Shown here: positions 34,959-45,326 of the stretch, piece after piece
Numbering within the stretch: position 1 is the first letter of the stretch
Layout of the letters: each line of letters starts with the position of its first letter
Source: Coniochaeta sp. PMI_546
Taxonomy: Eukaryota > Ascomycota > Sordariomycetes > Coniochaetales > Coniochaetaceae
Assembly: GCA_021432605.1 (NCBI GenBank)
Contig: MU271157.1
Span: forward strand, 372,001 to 436,000
DNA: 64,000 bases
Direction: 5' to 3'
Program-made: the position numbers and the translations under genes
Notes under the pieces: model-generated
What the model was told of the DNA's origin: nothing
What the model saw: only the letters and a program-made list of their open reading frames with translations
Databases searched by the model: none

Positions 34959-35987
34959 CTAGACCCGAGTCTGCGTCATGCCCGGCGCCCCAGCGGGCCT
35001 ACTCAGCACAGGCGACTCTGAGCGCTCATTCTCAGCTAGATCGTCGCTCGTCGCCCATCCACCAGCCGTACCACCCACCGGAATACCTCGGTCCTGCTTC
35101 TGCCGCCTGTACCAGAGGAAGTACCCCAGGGCAGCTCCTACGATAGCCAGCACCGCTAGCGGGATGCCGACTCCGAGGCCGATCTTGAGGGAATTGCTTG
35201 TCCCGCCTCCCGAGGTCGAATCCGTGCCATTCTGGTTGGCTGTGGGCGTTGGAGAGGATGCACTGGTGGTCGACCTGCTGGACGATGAAAGCGAAGACGA
35301 CCGTGTCATCGATGACGATGTCGGGGACGAGGTGACAGGAGAAGTGGTCCGCGTTGAGCCACTACCGGTAGTGCTCACTCCCAGGCTGGTCCTAGCAGAA
35401 CTCTCCCCGGCAGTGAGAGCAGTCTGATGCCTCGTCGGCGAAACATATGTCGGAGACCCGGTGAACGACGTGTCCGAGACTCCCAGGACAGTCTGCGCTC
35501 GGCCGGGGTTAATAGTAAACGCGCCGCCGTTGGATGAGCAGTTACACTTCCCCTCGTCAAAGTCGTGACCGCAGCAGAAACGGTCGCCGCCGCAGGACGC
35601 CATGTCGCCATCGGCGTTTGCGTCGTCTTTTCTTGCAGTATCAGCGACCACGATGCGTTCAATGGCGAACCACAGAGCAAACTCACCGAGACAATAATCG
35701 CCACAAATGTTGTTAGCCCACAGCGGATTCGTACAGGTGCCTCTGACGACTTCGCCCAATGTGAGGTTGGGGAAGGCGTTGCTGTGTGTCGTGACGACGC
35801 ACAGGGAGTTGCTGAAGCAGGTCCATCCCTGGGGACAGCAGTTTGTTATGTAGGCTGTCGGATCGCAAGGGTAGTATCCTGGTGCTCGGACGCCTTTCGG
35901 GTCATAGCAGGGTGCGTTTGGGTCACTGTTAACGAGCGCTGCGAGTGCGAGGATAGTTAGGTGGAGGATGAGTGGTCGTGATCTCAT
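34959..35987 (-). CDS. Cysteine-rich, Ser/Thr-rich single-pass surface protein
   Basis: The start at 35987 gives the signal peptide MRSRPLILHLTILALAALVNS; the longer upstream frame lacks an ATG. The ectodomain has a CC-x-x-G-x-x-C-x-x-N-x-LC pattern (NCCPQGWTCFSNSLC, 49-63) and a second cysteine block (SCGGDRFCCGHDF...CNC). A long Ser/Thr mucin-like stalk, a membrane helix at about 247-273 and a short cytoplasmic tail follow. This architecture is common in plant-associated ascomycetes and resembles wall-stress sensors of the Mid2 type, but no function is established. I predict a 60-nt intron (35627-35686; GTGAGT donor, AAG acceptor) giving 322 residues. Retention would keep frame and add 20 residues inside the cysteine region. 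Confidence 0.75.
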   Translation of the reverse strand: MRSRPLILHLTILALAALVNSDPNAPCYDPKGVRAPGYYPCDPTAYITNCCPQGWTCFSNSLCVVTTHSNAFPNLTLGEVVRGTCTNPLWANNICGDYCLGEFALWFAIERIVVADTARKDDANADGDMASCGGDRFCCGHDFDEGKCNCSSNGGAFTINPGRAQTVLGVSDTSFTGSPTYVSPTRHQTALTAGESSARTSLGVSTTGSGSTRTTSPVTSSPTSSSMTRSSSLSSSSRSTTSASSPTPTANQNGTDSTSGGGTSNSLKIGLGVGIPLAVLAIVGAALGYFLWYRRQKQDRGIPVGGTAGGWATSDDLAENERSESPVLSRPAGAPGMTQTRV

Positions 35988-36659
35988 GCTGCAGACTGTG
36001 TGTACGAGACGGTTAGGCGCTTCCAAAGGAGTTGAAAGCAAGTATCAATGCAAACTATCTACAATGCAGGGAAGGCAGCAGAACACAATTGGAGACATAA
36101 TGATTTTAGAGAGCTCCAGAGACTGACATTGCCGTCATATATGTCGTTTGTGTCCAGGCTGTGAGGCTGTCTGCGAGATGCACGGCGACGTGTTCTGAGC
36201 GCCACCAGGTGCTGCAGAGCCTGACGCTGGTAGCGCCTGTCAAAAGCATCTAGCAAAGATAATCACAGCTGAATATTTGACTGAGAAGTAATTGGTTAGA
36301 GTCATGTTCTTTGCTTTGCGTATCGCCTTGGAGCCTCGTCCCTCTCACTTTAGCGGACGTCTGCGGCAGTGCAAACGCCACTAAGTCGAGTACACCGCCA
36401 GGGCACACTGGGAGGCTTCATGACCATTTGAGGTATTTATTTTTAGGATAACTATTAAAGAAACGAAGTAAAATCCATCCGCTATCAAGAAAAGAGTTAG
36501 TATCGGGCACTGAGGAAATACATCGGTGGCATTCGCGGTCCTAGTCTCCGTTATCGTTAGGTCAGACATCATGTCCTGGGATCTGCCAGAAGACCACACT
36601 ACCTGGAGCGAAGTCAAACAGTAAGCGCTTCCTCCTGTTGTGGTTAGGAAAACGAGCCA
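35988..36659. other. Intergenic region
   Basis: Promoter of the surface protein gene and 3' flank of the next minus-strand gene. Nothing recognised. Confidence 0.4.
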
Positions 36660-38152
36660 TCACATGTATGCCATGGGGCCTCCTCCAAGTCTCAGATGAA
36701 GATCCAGCTGATACTTCTCCACAAGCGATTCCAAGGCTTGATCGTCGTCTCCAGCTGCCTCCACATCCATGAATAGCTCATCCCTCAGCTCATCCCATAT
36801 CATGGTTTGTTGCATATTTCCACTCCAGAAGTGATCTGCCATGGCGGCATTGAGTTCATTCTGCTGCTCCAGCTGTACCTGGGGGTCTATGATAAGCTCG
36901 GCTTGCTTGGTATTCGACCTCGGAAATTGCTGGCTGGACACTTCAACAGAGGCCGTTGTATCCTGGCTTTGTGGGAGCGGTAAGTGAGAACCAGGCTTAT
37001 ATGATGTCTCCTGATAGCTGCGGTCTTGACTACGTGGCTGGGAAACTCTCCGGCGCTTGGCCGGCTGACTTGACGAATAGTCGGAATCAGCGATCGAGTC
37101 GACACGCTTGAGTCTCGCCCTGCTGGAAGTTCCATTTTGACTGTGGTTGTTGCCTGACGAAGGTCCGGCGGCCCTTTCTGGCATCAACGACGTATTGACT
37201 GTGCGGGTGCGGACTGGTAAGACCGGAGAAATGCTCTCCAGGTGCGTCGTTGACCTGTCCTCGTCCCTTGATGCTCCGACAGGGGCTGAGGCTCGCGTTG
37301 ATGTGAAATTCAGCTCTCGTCTGGGTGGGAGCATCAACTGGCTCTCTTGCCACTGTTGTGAGGAGTTTGATTCCTGACTCGACGGCCTCAGAGTCGGCTG
37401 TCTTCCATTCGGAACCTGGATCAGACAGAATGGTGGCGTGCTGCCATCTGGTCTTCGCTGGAGCGGAGACATGACCCTCCCGGCTTTCATCATTTCTGCT
37501 GAGAGGAGGAAAGCAGGACTCGTAGTCTGACTGCGGGACCCTGTGCTCGACTGACTTCCTGAGTCAGCGGCTGGATCTCTATCGTCATCTGCGCAGATGA
37601 TGCCGATTCTATTCAATCTTGAGACGGCATCCAGAAGATCACGACCCTTGCTGAATCTGAGGTCGTGGATCGGACGCTGCCAGCACTGATCAGTTCCAAG
37701 GAGCACATATCAGCTGGGTCGGGTAGGATGGGCGCACAGATGCCAGTCTTGACGAGCCATTGATAAGTAGACGTCGCCGCTGGGCCGAGTATCGTATCGA
37801 AGCCGGGTCTGGCACTGTACTTGCAGTTGTCAGAAAGCCATCCAGGGACAGCGATACCTGACGGAGAGGTGACAGTCAGCACATTTCCGAGCCAACGAGC
37901 TAGGAACGGCCATAAGTATGTCGAGGAACCTACCTTGGCCTCTGCTTCTTTCGGGACGTACACCATGAGCCTGTGACGACGGGTTGTGGGCTGCTCTGCA
38001 CGGCGTGAAGCAGAGGCGGGAGACTTGCCGGCCTCGCACTTCACGACCAAGTCGACCTCGCCATTGGCAATCTGCTTGCCGTCTACGAGGACGTAGGCCA
38101 GCGGGCAAGTGAACCTCCATGATTGAGGTATCGTGTCATCGAGCTGAGACAT
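36660..38152 (-). CDS. Nuclear-type protein, possible Rec114-like meiotic factor
   Basis: Proposed exons are 37934-38152, 37738-37857 and 36660-37685 (minus strand), 454 residues. The first intron (76 nt) has GTAGGT, GCTGAC and CAG. The second (52 nt) has GTGCGC and GATCAG; a CAG nine bases further would also keep phase. The spliced N-terminus alternates predicted strands (WRFTCPLAYVLVDG, HRLMVYVPKE, VSLSLDGFL, IRYSAQRRRLLING) and ends in a helix FSKGRDLLDAVSRLNRIGI, the order expected of a PH-like fold. The middle is disordered with an AKRRRVSQPRS nuclear signal. The C-terminus is a helical acidic segment (WDELRDELFMDVEAA). N-terminal PH-like fold, disordered middle and C-terminal helix are the layout of Rec114, but this is inference without a search. 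Confidence 0.55.
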
Positions 38153-38962
38153 TTGTGCCAGCGGAAGTCAAGAGACCGATGAATCGAGGTGAATCGGATG
38201 GAGGCAGGCACAATTGACACGATATGGAAGTTGATCCCGCGTCCTTGACGACGATGTTAGAGTGGAGGAGGTGAAGTCGAACTTCGACTTGGATTCGGCT
38301 CTTCCATGTCCACAAGGAAGGAGCGACTTCAAGCACACTGAGACGCAGTACCTGCCATGGATGGTTCTTGAATGAAGCTACCTTCAGCAAATTATCAGTT
38401 GCGAGGTGCACTTAGCAAACCATCCAGGACACGCTGTATTCGTCCTACATGACATCCGAACAGCCCTATCGTTCATCCACAGTGTCCGGACCATCCAAAA
38501 TGACGGGCTACTCGCAATCCTAAGTACCGAAGTGTCCAAGTTGCAATGTCAAGCTTCCACAGAGTTTGGCTTGACTTGAACTACCTACCTACCTATGGTT
38601 CAATCTACATGGTGTTTCTGATATGTCACAGGGAAGCTCCGCACGTCGCTCCCCTGTCAAGCATGTGAGATGGCGCGCCGCAGCGGCCCGTCTTATCTTC
38701 GCTATCGTCCCGTCTGTTTCTACCAAAGTCTATGCATAATTCCCCCCCCCCCACCAAGAATTACCCCACCGACAACGGCGACTCCTCCGACTTTATCTGT
38801 AGCTCCGCGACAGTAGCATCCTCTATGCGCATCATAGACATAAATTCACACTTCCAGCATAGAAACACAGTCCTAACCCCAGTCATCCACTCTTCAACCA
38901 CCTTACACATCCCATACATAAAAGAACGCTCAAAGGAAAGAAGAAAAAAAAATAAAGAAGAA
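38153..38962. other. Divergent promoter region, 0.8 kb
   Basis: Between the Rec114-like candidate and riboflavin kinase. Contains CTACCTACCTACCTA (38580-38594), a C-run of about 10 near 38745 and a purine-rich leader just before the riboflavin kinase ATG. An in-frame upstream ATG at 38732 would add 77 residues to the kinase and is judged less likely. Confidence 0.45.
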
Positions 38963-39619
38963 ATGACGCACCACTACCAATCCCCCGAAATAATAGAACA
39001 AGTCCACACCCCCCTCTACCTCCAACAAGCCTCCACCCGCCCGCCCCTAATCGGCGACGACTCCGGGCCCTCCCCGCCCTTCCCCCTCCTCATGTCCGGC
39101 AAGGTCCTGGCCGGCTTCGGCCGCGGCTCCAGCGACCTCGGCATCCCGACCGCCAACCTGCCCGTCGACGGGCCCGAGGCCGCCTCCTGGATCGCCTCCG
39201 CCCGGTCCGGCGTCTACTTCGGCTGGGCCTCCCTGGCCCTGCCCGACGAGGGCCGCGCCTGGGAGGACGGCAAGGCCTGGCGCGTCTGGCCCATGGTCAT
39301 GTCCATCGGCTACAACCCCTTCTACAAGAACACCGTCCGGAGCGCAGAGGTGCATGTCATGCGCCGGATACACTTTGACTTCCGGGGCCATGAGATGAGG
39401 TTGATGATATTGGGGTATATAAGGGAGGAGAAGGATTATCCGAGCATGGAGGCGCTGATCGAGGATATCAAGATTGATAGGGATGTGGCGAGGCGGAGTC
39501 TACAACGGCCCGGGTGGATGCCGAAGGAGGTGGACGAGACGGGCAAGCTGGATGGGAGTTGGTTGGTCCGGCCCGAGGATGAGGGGGTTGAGGTCGAGGT
39601 CAAGGCTAAGCAGGCGTGA
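38963..39619 (+). CDS. FMN1: Riboflavin kinase (FMN-forming)
   Basis: A single exon of 218 residues, the usual size of fungal Fmn1. The kinase signature GKVLAGFGRGSSDLGIPTAN (about 45-64) binds ATP-Mg. SGVYFGWASL, SIGYNPFYKNTVRSAEVH (with the catalytic Glu in SAEVH) and FDFRGHEMRLMILGYIREEK follow in family order. It phosphorylates riboflavin to FMN, the precursor of FAD, in the cytosol or mitochondrial membrane. The start was chosen at 38963 because it matches family length and follows a purine-rich leader; an in-frame ATG 231 nt upstream would add a Ser/Thr-rich and basic extension. The first two thirds are strikingly GC-rich at third positions, the tail less so. Confidence 0.93.
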   Translation: MTHHYQSPEIIEQVHTPLYLQQASTRPPLIGDDSGPSPPFPLLMSGKVLAGFGRGSSDLGIPTANLPVDGPEAASWIASARSGVYFGWASLALPDEGRAWEDGKAWRVWPMVMSIGYNPFYKNTVRSAEVHVMRRIHFDFRGHEMRLMILGYIREEKDYPSMEALIEDIKIDRDVARRSLQRPGWMPKEVDETGKLDGSWLVRPEDEGVEVEVKAKQA

Positions 39620-39993
39620 GGACATGGTCCATATAATTGTTGGGTGCAATGAAAGATGGAGAAAGATAGAGGTGTTAGTTGAGCGTTGACGCATCTTGTT
39701 TTGATAATCTATTCCCAGATTGGAGTCCACAGGCTTGAACCGCTTCCCTGTGTACGTGCTTCTGCCTTCGACCAATCTTCGGTTCCGCTAACCCTTCATT
39801 CACATAGACATGGCTATCCTAATATTTGAAACCTCATTTTAAATAGTGATCTCGCTGGCAGGCTTGCTACGCCGGAGAGAATGAAATGAAGAGGTATCTC
39901 AACGCCCCCCGACCATGAATGCACGAGCCCCAAACTCCGCCCAAAACCCAAACCATACCTTTTGGTCAGACCATATACCCAAATCGAACCCTA
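39620..39993. other. Convergent intergenic region
   Basis: 3' flanks of riboflavin kinase and of the AcuK/Ert1 gene. Nothing else seen. Confidence 0.4.
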
Positions 39994-42306
39994 TCAGACC
40001 GCTAGTTGGTTATGCGTGCGGTAGTAACATGGCAGAAACTAGACGGGATGTCAGCAATATTCTCGAAAGAGGCGAGGAGACTAAACGCCATGTTGTGAAG
40101 ACTTACATTGACCACAATCAACATCGGAATGTCAAAGGTATCTCGCTTGATAGCCCACGTGTAGCTGCACTCCAGCTTGCCATCCTTCTCGAGCTTCGAT
40201 ATCCCGTGCTCCCCGTCGATCCGCGCCACCCTATTGCTCAGAATGCTTTGTTTCGTAACCTTTTGCGGCGAATCGTCCGCCACGCTCCCCGGGAGTGACC
40301 CCTCCATGCTCTCCTGCGTCCTGTACTTGAGCAGCCGGCACTTCCTGGTCACCCTGCCTCTGCTGTTATTGAAAGCCAGCTGCGCAAAGTCCTGGTAGAA
40401 CGTGACCACGCTGTCGTCGTCCATGAGCTCGGCCAGGAAGACAGGTTGCGGCTGCTCGTCGGGTGGCTTAGCGCCAGCCTCGTTCTGAGTCTTTATCCGA
40501 GGCGTCGTCTGGCCTGCTCGTCCCGTACTGCCGCTGTTGGACGCGTTCGACGAGATACCCGTGTTGACGTTCAGATTCGGTTCGAGGCCGAGGAGCACGT
40601 CCTTAGTCCACCCCGTCAAGGCCGTAAACTCCTTGTTCACGCCTGCCACCTCGCCCGTCCGCCGACACGCGATAGCCGGCGTGGAACACTGGTGCATGAA
40701 TTCCTCGTACTCGAAGAGTGCGCGCTGGAAGCTCTTCTCCATGAAGACGAGGTCTTGCGTGTTCAGGGTCCGCGTACATGATATGAAGGGGGGACGGATG
40801 CTGGCCAGGGACTTGGCGATAGAAAGTGTCTTTGTGGATGCGAAGCGAGTCTGTAGGAAGGCAATAAGCTTGTGAAAGCTCTTAACGTATTGATAGGGTT
40901 CCTTCACGGACTCATATACAAAAGACGCGTCTCGCTGCCGCTTGCCCAGAAGAGACTTCGGGCCGAGTCTAGCGGCTGCGGATTGCGGCTTCGGGCGGTG
41001 TAGCTGTGGGGGATGTGGTTGGGTAGAAGATCCGGGGGTGGTGTTGTACGTCGTAGCCGTTGGCGAACCGTCGAAGCCCGCGGTAGTCGCTTGGGGACTG
41101 TTATTTTCTGTGCTAGGGCTCTGTAAGCTTGTAGGCCGAGCGGCAATGGCATACGCATGTGGTAGACCATGCTGCAGGTTGCCCTGGGAATAAGCGCCAT
41201 TGACACTGTGGTCGAGGCCCAGGAAGTCCCCCATCATGCCAGCATCGTATACCTTATCGAACCCGCCGACGCCATTGCCGAAGACGCCCGGCGGACCAAA
41301 GTTGACATCGCCGCCGCCTTGCCCCGATATCGACTGATCTTGCGGTGGCGTGTCGGCGGCGCCCGATGACATGTGATTCAGCATGCCGAACTCCATAGCC
41401 GAGTACTGACTGCCGAAATTGAGGCCCTCGAGGTTGAAGTTGAAGATGGCAGGATTGCTAGGGTCGAAGAGCGCTGACGTGAAGTTGGCCATTTCCCCGG
41501 ACACCTGGGGTACGTTCATACCTCCCATCTGAGCACCTGCATGAGGGGCCTGAAACGTCGGGGACACTGGCGACTGTTGACTTCCGAATGACAGACCATC
41601 CGGCAACGTCGGCATTGGCGTCTGTGAGGAGGAAAACACCGGATATTGAGACGATGTGGCCTGGGAGTAAAACGTGCCGACCGTCGATGAGGCATCGGAT
41701 GCTGTGCTAGACGGGTGCCGATGACCGTTTGGCCGTGTGGGGGCTGTGATCTGGTTGTTATACCCAGGTCCGAGAACTGGACCTAGGGCCTCCGGAGGGG
41801 CATCGTGAAGGTACTTCGCCTTTTTCCGAACACCATCCTGACACTGGTCTGCTAGACCACGTTTGATGCACCTCTGACAAGGTCGCTCATCCCCTAGAGC
41901 AAATGTTAGTATAGATGTTTGCTGACTCATCCAAGTCGGTCGCAGGTAGCGCGAGGGCATGTGTAGAGGGTTGTAAGAAGCGGGGGTAGACGATGCAAGT
42001 GCTGTTAACAGCAACGCGAGTACTTGGAGAACAAAGGGAAAGTCGAGGCATACCGCACGTTAAATGAGCCCGTTGACACGCAAAGCAGGCTCGTCTCGCC
42101 TTCTTCCGCCTCGGGCGCATGGGATCCTTGGGGTCATATTTCTTCTTGATATCGCCATTGGCGTCTACACTCTCTGCGATGTTGCTGTCGGCCATCGTTT
42201 CGTCGCCGTCTTTGGAGTGAGTGTCGATCTCGTCGTACTCGTTCTCACTCTCAGACATGACAACTGAGACCTCTGCCTCGTTGGTCTCCATGTCGGGCGG
42301 CATCAT
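39994..42306 (-). CDS. acuK: AcuK/Ert1, Zn2Cys6 activator of gluconeogenesis
   Basis: Exons 42054-42306, 40107-41893 and 39994-40038 (minus strand) give 694 residues. The binuclear zinc cluster is split by the first intron: Cys74, 77, 84 in [12 protein letters not shown] and Cys90, 93, 102 in [18 protein letters not shown]. It is flanked by the family-specific [15 protein letters not shown] and [17 protein letters not shown]-like region (about 470-690) ends in [10 protein letters not shown] joined by splicing to [14 protein letters not shown], the conserved C-terminus. AcuK (with AcuM) in Aspergillus switches on PEP carboxykinase and fructose-bisphosphatase genes on acetate and other gluconeogenic carbon. 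Reading through the last intron instead would give a wrong 20-residue end. Confidence 0.94.
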
Positions 42307-45300
42307 GTCTTAGTTTTATATACGACGCCTCTGCCCGGTAGGGGCCTGTGATAACGGCACGGCAATGTAAGGCCAGCGGTAGCCGCCTTCTTGCGAAACT
42401 GCAGCTGCACCCCCCCTGGTCGGAGCCGCTGGTGAACAGACAGGAGGCAGGGGTGGACAACCTCTCGTGAACGCCTGCAGCAATCCCCACGGTGGTAACA
42501 CAGCCGCGAGGGACGACAGCAGTGCAAGTGTGCACCTTCCGCCGGACTATACAACAGGTTCGATGGGATCGCAATATTTCGTGGGGGCTGGTCGGTTGTG
42601 GCCAGCTTATCACGGCCCCTAATCAGATTTCCCCAGTGTCAGTCGAGAGTCGAGTCTCACAGTGCTGGCTCCGTCGCGGATATGGGTAGAGGTGGTGGTT
42701 GCGGCCGCCCTGAATCTCAAGCTTGTGCACATCCGCGAGATGAAGTATTGATCTTGTTCTGGCAGGGGACCCAAGTGATAGGCAGTGACTTCCTTTCAGC
42801 TGCGCTTGCTCAGCAGATACACAGTCACGGCGTCTTCCCTCGTATAGCTGGCAAAGTATTTGATATCCTCGTCCAATAGGCTCGCTCCCGGGTGATCGGA
42901 GGCGTTGTTTGTACGACGTGTGGTGGACCGGTCTGGCCTGGCAAGCCAAGGGGATGGTGGACCGTCAGTACCGTGTCGATGAGATGAGTAGTTTACAGAG
43001 GGCTCAGAAAGCCATGTGGCGGCGTGGGATTGCGGCGCTATCTTGGTATATGGGATCAAATGTTGGCAGTTGCCCCTTGGGCTAACTTTGTGGGAGGACA
43101 ATAGACTGCAGCTACCCATAGACCAGTTTATGTTTGTATTGCATCGGGGTCCAGGCACGGCAAGTTCCTTGGCTTCCTGTTGAGTGTCGCGACGTCGAGG
43201 AGTGGCGCTTGGGTTTAGGCTCGTAGACCGGTGGCGGCAGCTCTCGATTTCCGGGTTATGTCTGCGTCATTCCGGGATGTTTTCATGCCGTCTCTTTGCA
43301 CCTCGTTCTGTCTGGTTGCAGGTTGGGGTCGAGGTAGATCCACCGGGATTGTCTTCGTGGGGAAACACAAAAAAAACAATGAGGTTAGAGATGGGTGTTG
43401 CTTGTGTCGTCCGGCTACTACAAGATTGATCGTCTCGGTGAAGGCACCCCAAGCAATTGGATATTGAAAGTAAGATGGTGAGAGGAGTGGAGAGTTGGAA
43501 AGGTCGAGTGTCGAAGCACGCGCGGTGGCCAGCGGTCTACACTATGTCGGCATTGGTGATATGGAGGAAGGTGCGTGTGGCATTTCCTCCCTCGGCGGGA
43601 TGGCGTTTACGTTCAAGCACAGCCCGGGGTGAGCTCTTCCTTCCCTCTCCAAGGTGGGTCGCCGTCGGTTCAACGGTGGATTTTTGACTGCGGGGTTTCT
43701 GCTCGGCTAGTCGTTGGAGTACCTACCCTACCTACTGCGTACGTACTAATAGACTCCGTACCTAAGGTACCCTAGGTACCTGTAGGAGAGAGTCTGTCAA
43801 CCCAATCCCCGCTTCTTTTTCTGTCAGCACCAGACCCAGACTGCCAAGGTCACAAGTACCGCCACCATGGCTTGGACTGGCACATCCATAACCAGTACCA
43901 GCTACCGCTACCTTGAAGCACATGTTCCGGCCTAGGGGCTCTCTCTATCTTCGAGTTGCCTCTCGATCTTTTGGAAGCGTGACTCAACACGTCTAGAGGT
44001 AGAACTCGAAGCTTCTCAGAGCCACGAGAATCCGTAGTCTTCCCATTTTAACACAAAATGAATCAAGCCAACAAGTTGATCTGGTGACAAGAGACAGGAT
44101 CCCGCGGTTCAAACTATTGTCTAGCCATCAAACAAGGTCTACCCTGCTGTGATCCGTCGGTGAGAGTCCAGTTCAGCTTGTGATTCGGCATCCCAAGAGT
44201 CCAGCCAAATGCTGCGTTACTGACAAGCAACACCCATGCTACTGTCCCTACTTGCACTTCTTTATTCGCAACAACCTCAACACCATCATCACTTCTGTCG
44301 ATGTCGATTGCTCGGTCTAAATCTTATCCTTCCTAACTGCCCATGGTGCTGTACGACCAGGTTGCGGCACCAAGTGACCCCCTTGCAAGATCGGAAGCTG
44401 CACCCCCCCTCAATACAGCAGCTCAATAGTTAACGGGCACGAGCATGAAGGCGTTCCTTTGCACTCTTGCCAGGGCGAGCACTCCTAGACACATTCTCTC
44501 AATTTTGCAATTCTCCGAGATCAGATCGTGGTCGAGATAGAGGTTATACCGGGTAGCCCCTTCAGCCTCAGATCAGCTAGCTACCTCACAGCACGTTTAC
44601 GTGCTTCGCGTGATATTTGCTCCAATCCTGCTTTAGCTTCGCAGCCTCAACCGCAGAACACTGCCATATCTCGGAAGCTAAGCGGTAGCTTGACATGGCT
44701 TGATTGTTGTGATCCAGTCGTTGCCCATTCTTCCAAGAGCCTCCGTTCCGCTCCCTTGCCCTCGGCGAATCAAGTCATGGAACCAGCTGTCCGAGGTCAC
44801 CGATTCTTCAAGACTGTTTACACCAGCACACCAAGTGGTGACTGTGTGGGGGTCCTTGACCTTCATCGGCCTCATCTCGAGCAAAGTTTATGTTCGAACA
44901 CCACGACCCCAGAAAAAGCAAGTTGAGCGCCGTCCAAGCCGCAGGCTTTGCTTTACGTCTGCGTCGTTATGCGCCGTGTCTGCAACCTGCGGCTTCCCAG
45001 GCACGGTGCACCCCAATGATGGCGTCTTATAGGCTCGAGTACGAGATGCTTGTTGCTTGTGAACATCACAAGCTCCAGTGAGAAACAAGCAGCCTCGTCT
45101 CCCTTGACCGCCCGCATCCGCCTCAGGAAGCGAAGTGGATGACGATGTGCAGTCACTTAGATCTGCGAGTGGACAAGCCAGTAGGATATTAAGGCAGGCG
45201 GCCTTGTGTGGCGTTGTTTGCACAGCAGATCGTCCCTGCACACCGATACATTTGTCCACCCTTAATTGGCAATGATCGGGCCATTCGCTGACATGCCGGT

Positions 45301-45326
45301 GGTTTATGGCCTTCAAGACTCCAGAC
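42307..45326. other. Gene-free stretch of 3.0 kb
   Basis: Upstream region of acuK (left) and 3' flank of the MFS gene (right). Only short frames without protein-like character. A cluster of the dispersed motif lies at 43720-43783 (ACCTACCCTACCTAC, then GTACCTAAGGTACC and CCTAGGTACCTG). A long promoter or leader is plausible for a regulator such as AcuK, but no specific element is identified. Confidence 0.45.
43759..43783. repeat. Cluster of the dispersed GGTACC/CCTAGG motif
   Basis: GTACCTAAGGTACC followed by CTAGGTACCTG, preceded at 43720-43737 by ACCTACCCTACCTAC. Lies in the large gene-free stretch upstream of acuK. Confidence 0.65.

Noticed and set aside
37858-37933. Alternative second-exon frame GIAVPGWLSDN in the Rec114 candidate
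   Set aside because: Needs a weaker donor and then cannot reach the long C-terminal exon in phase; the VSLSLDGF frame does.
38732-38962. 77-residue N-terminal extension of riboflavin kinase
   Set aside because: Makes the protein much longer than the family. The sequence is Ser/Thr/basic-rich and ends in a purine-rich leader. Kept as a minor alternative.
44667-44684. Short stretch resembling the box A part of animal 5S rRNA (ATCTCGGAAGCTAAGC)
   Set aside because: Neighbouring sequence shows none of the remaining 5S structure and fungal 5S differs here; taken as chance.
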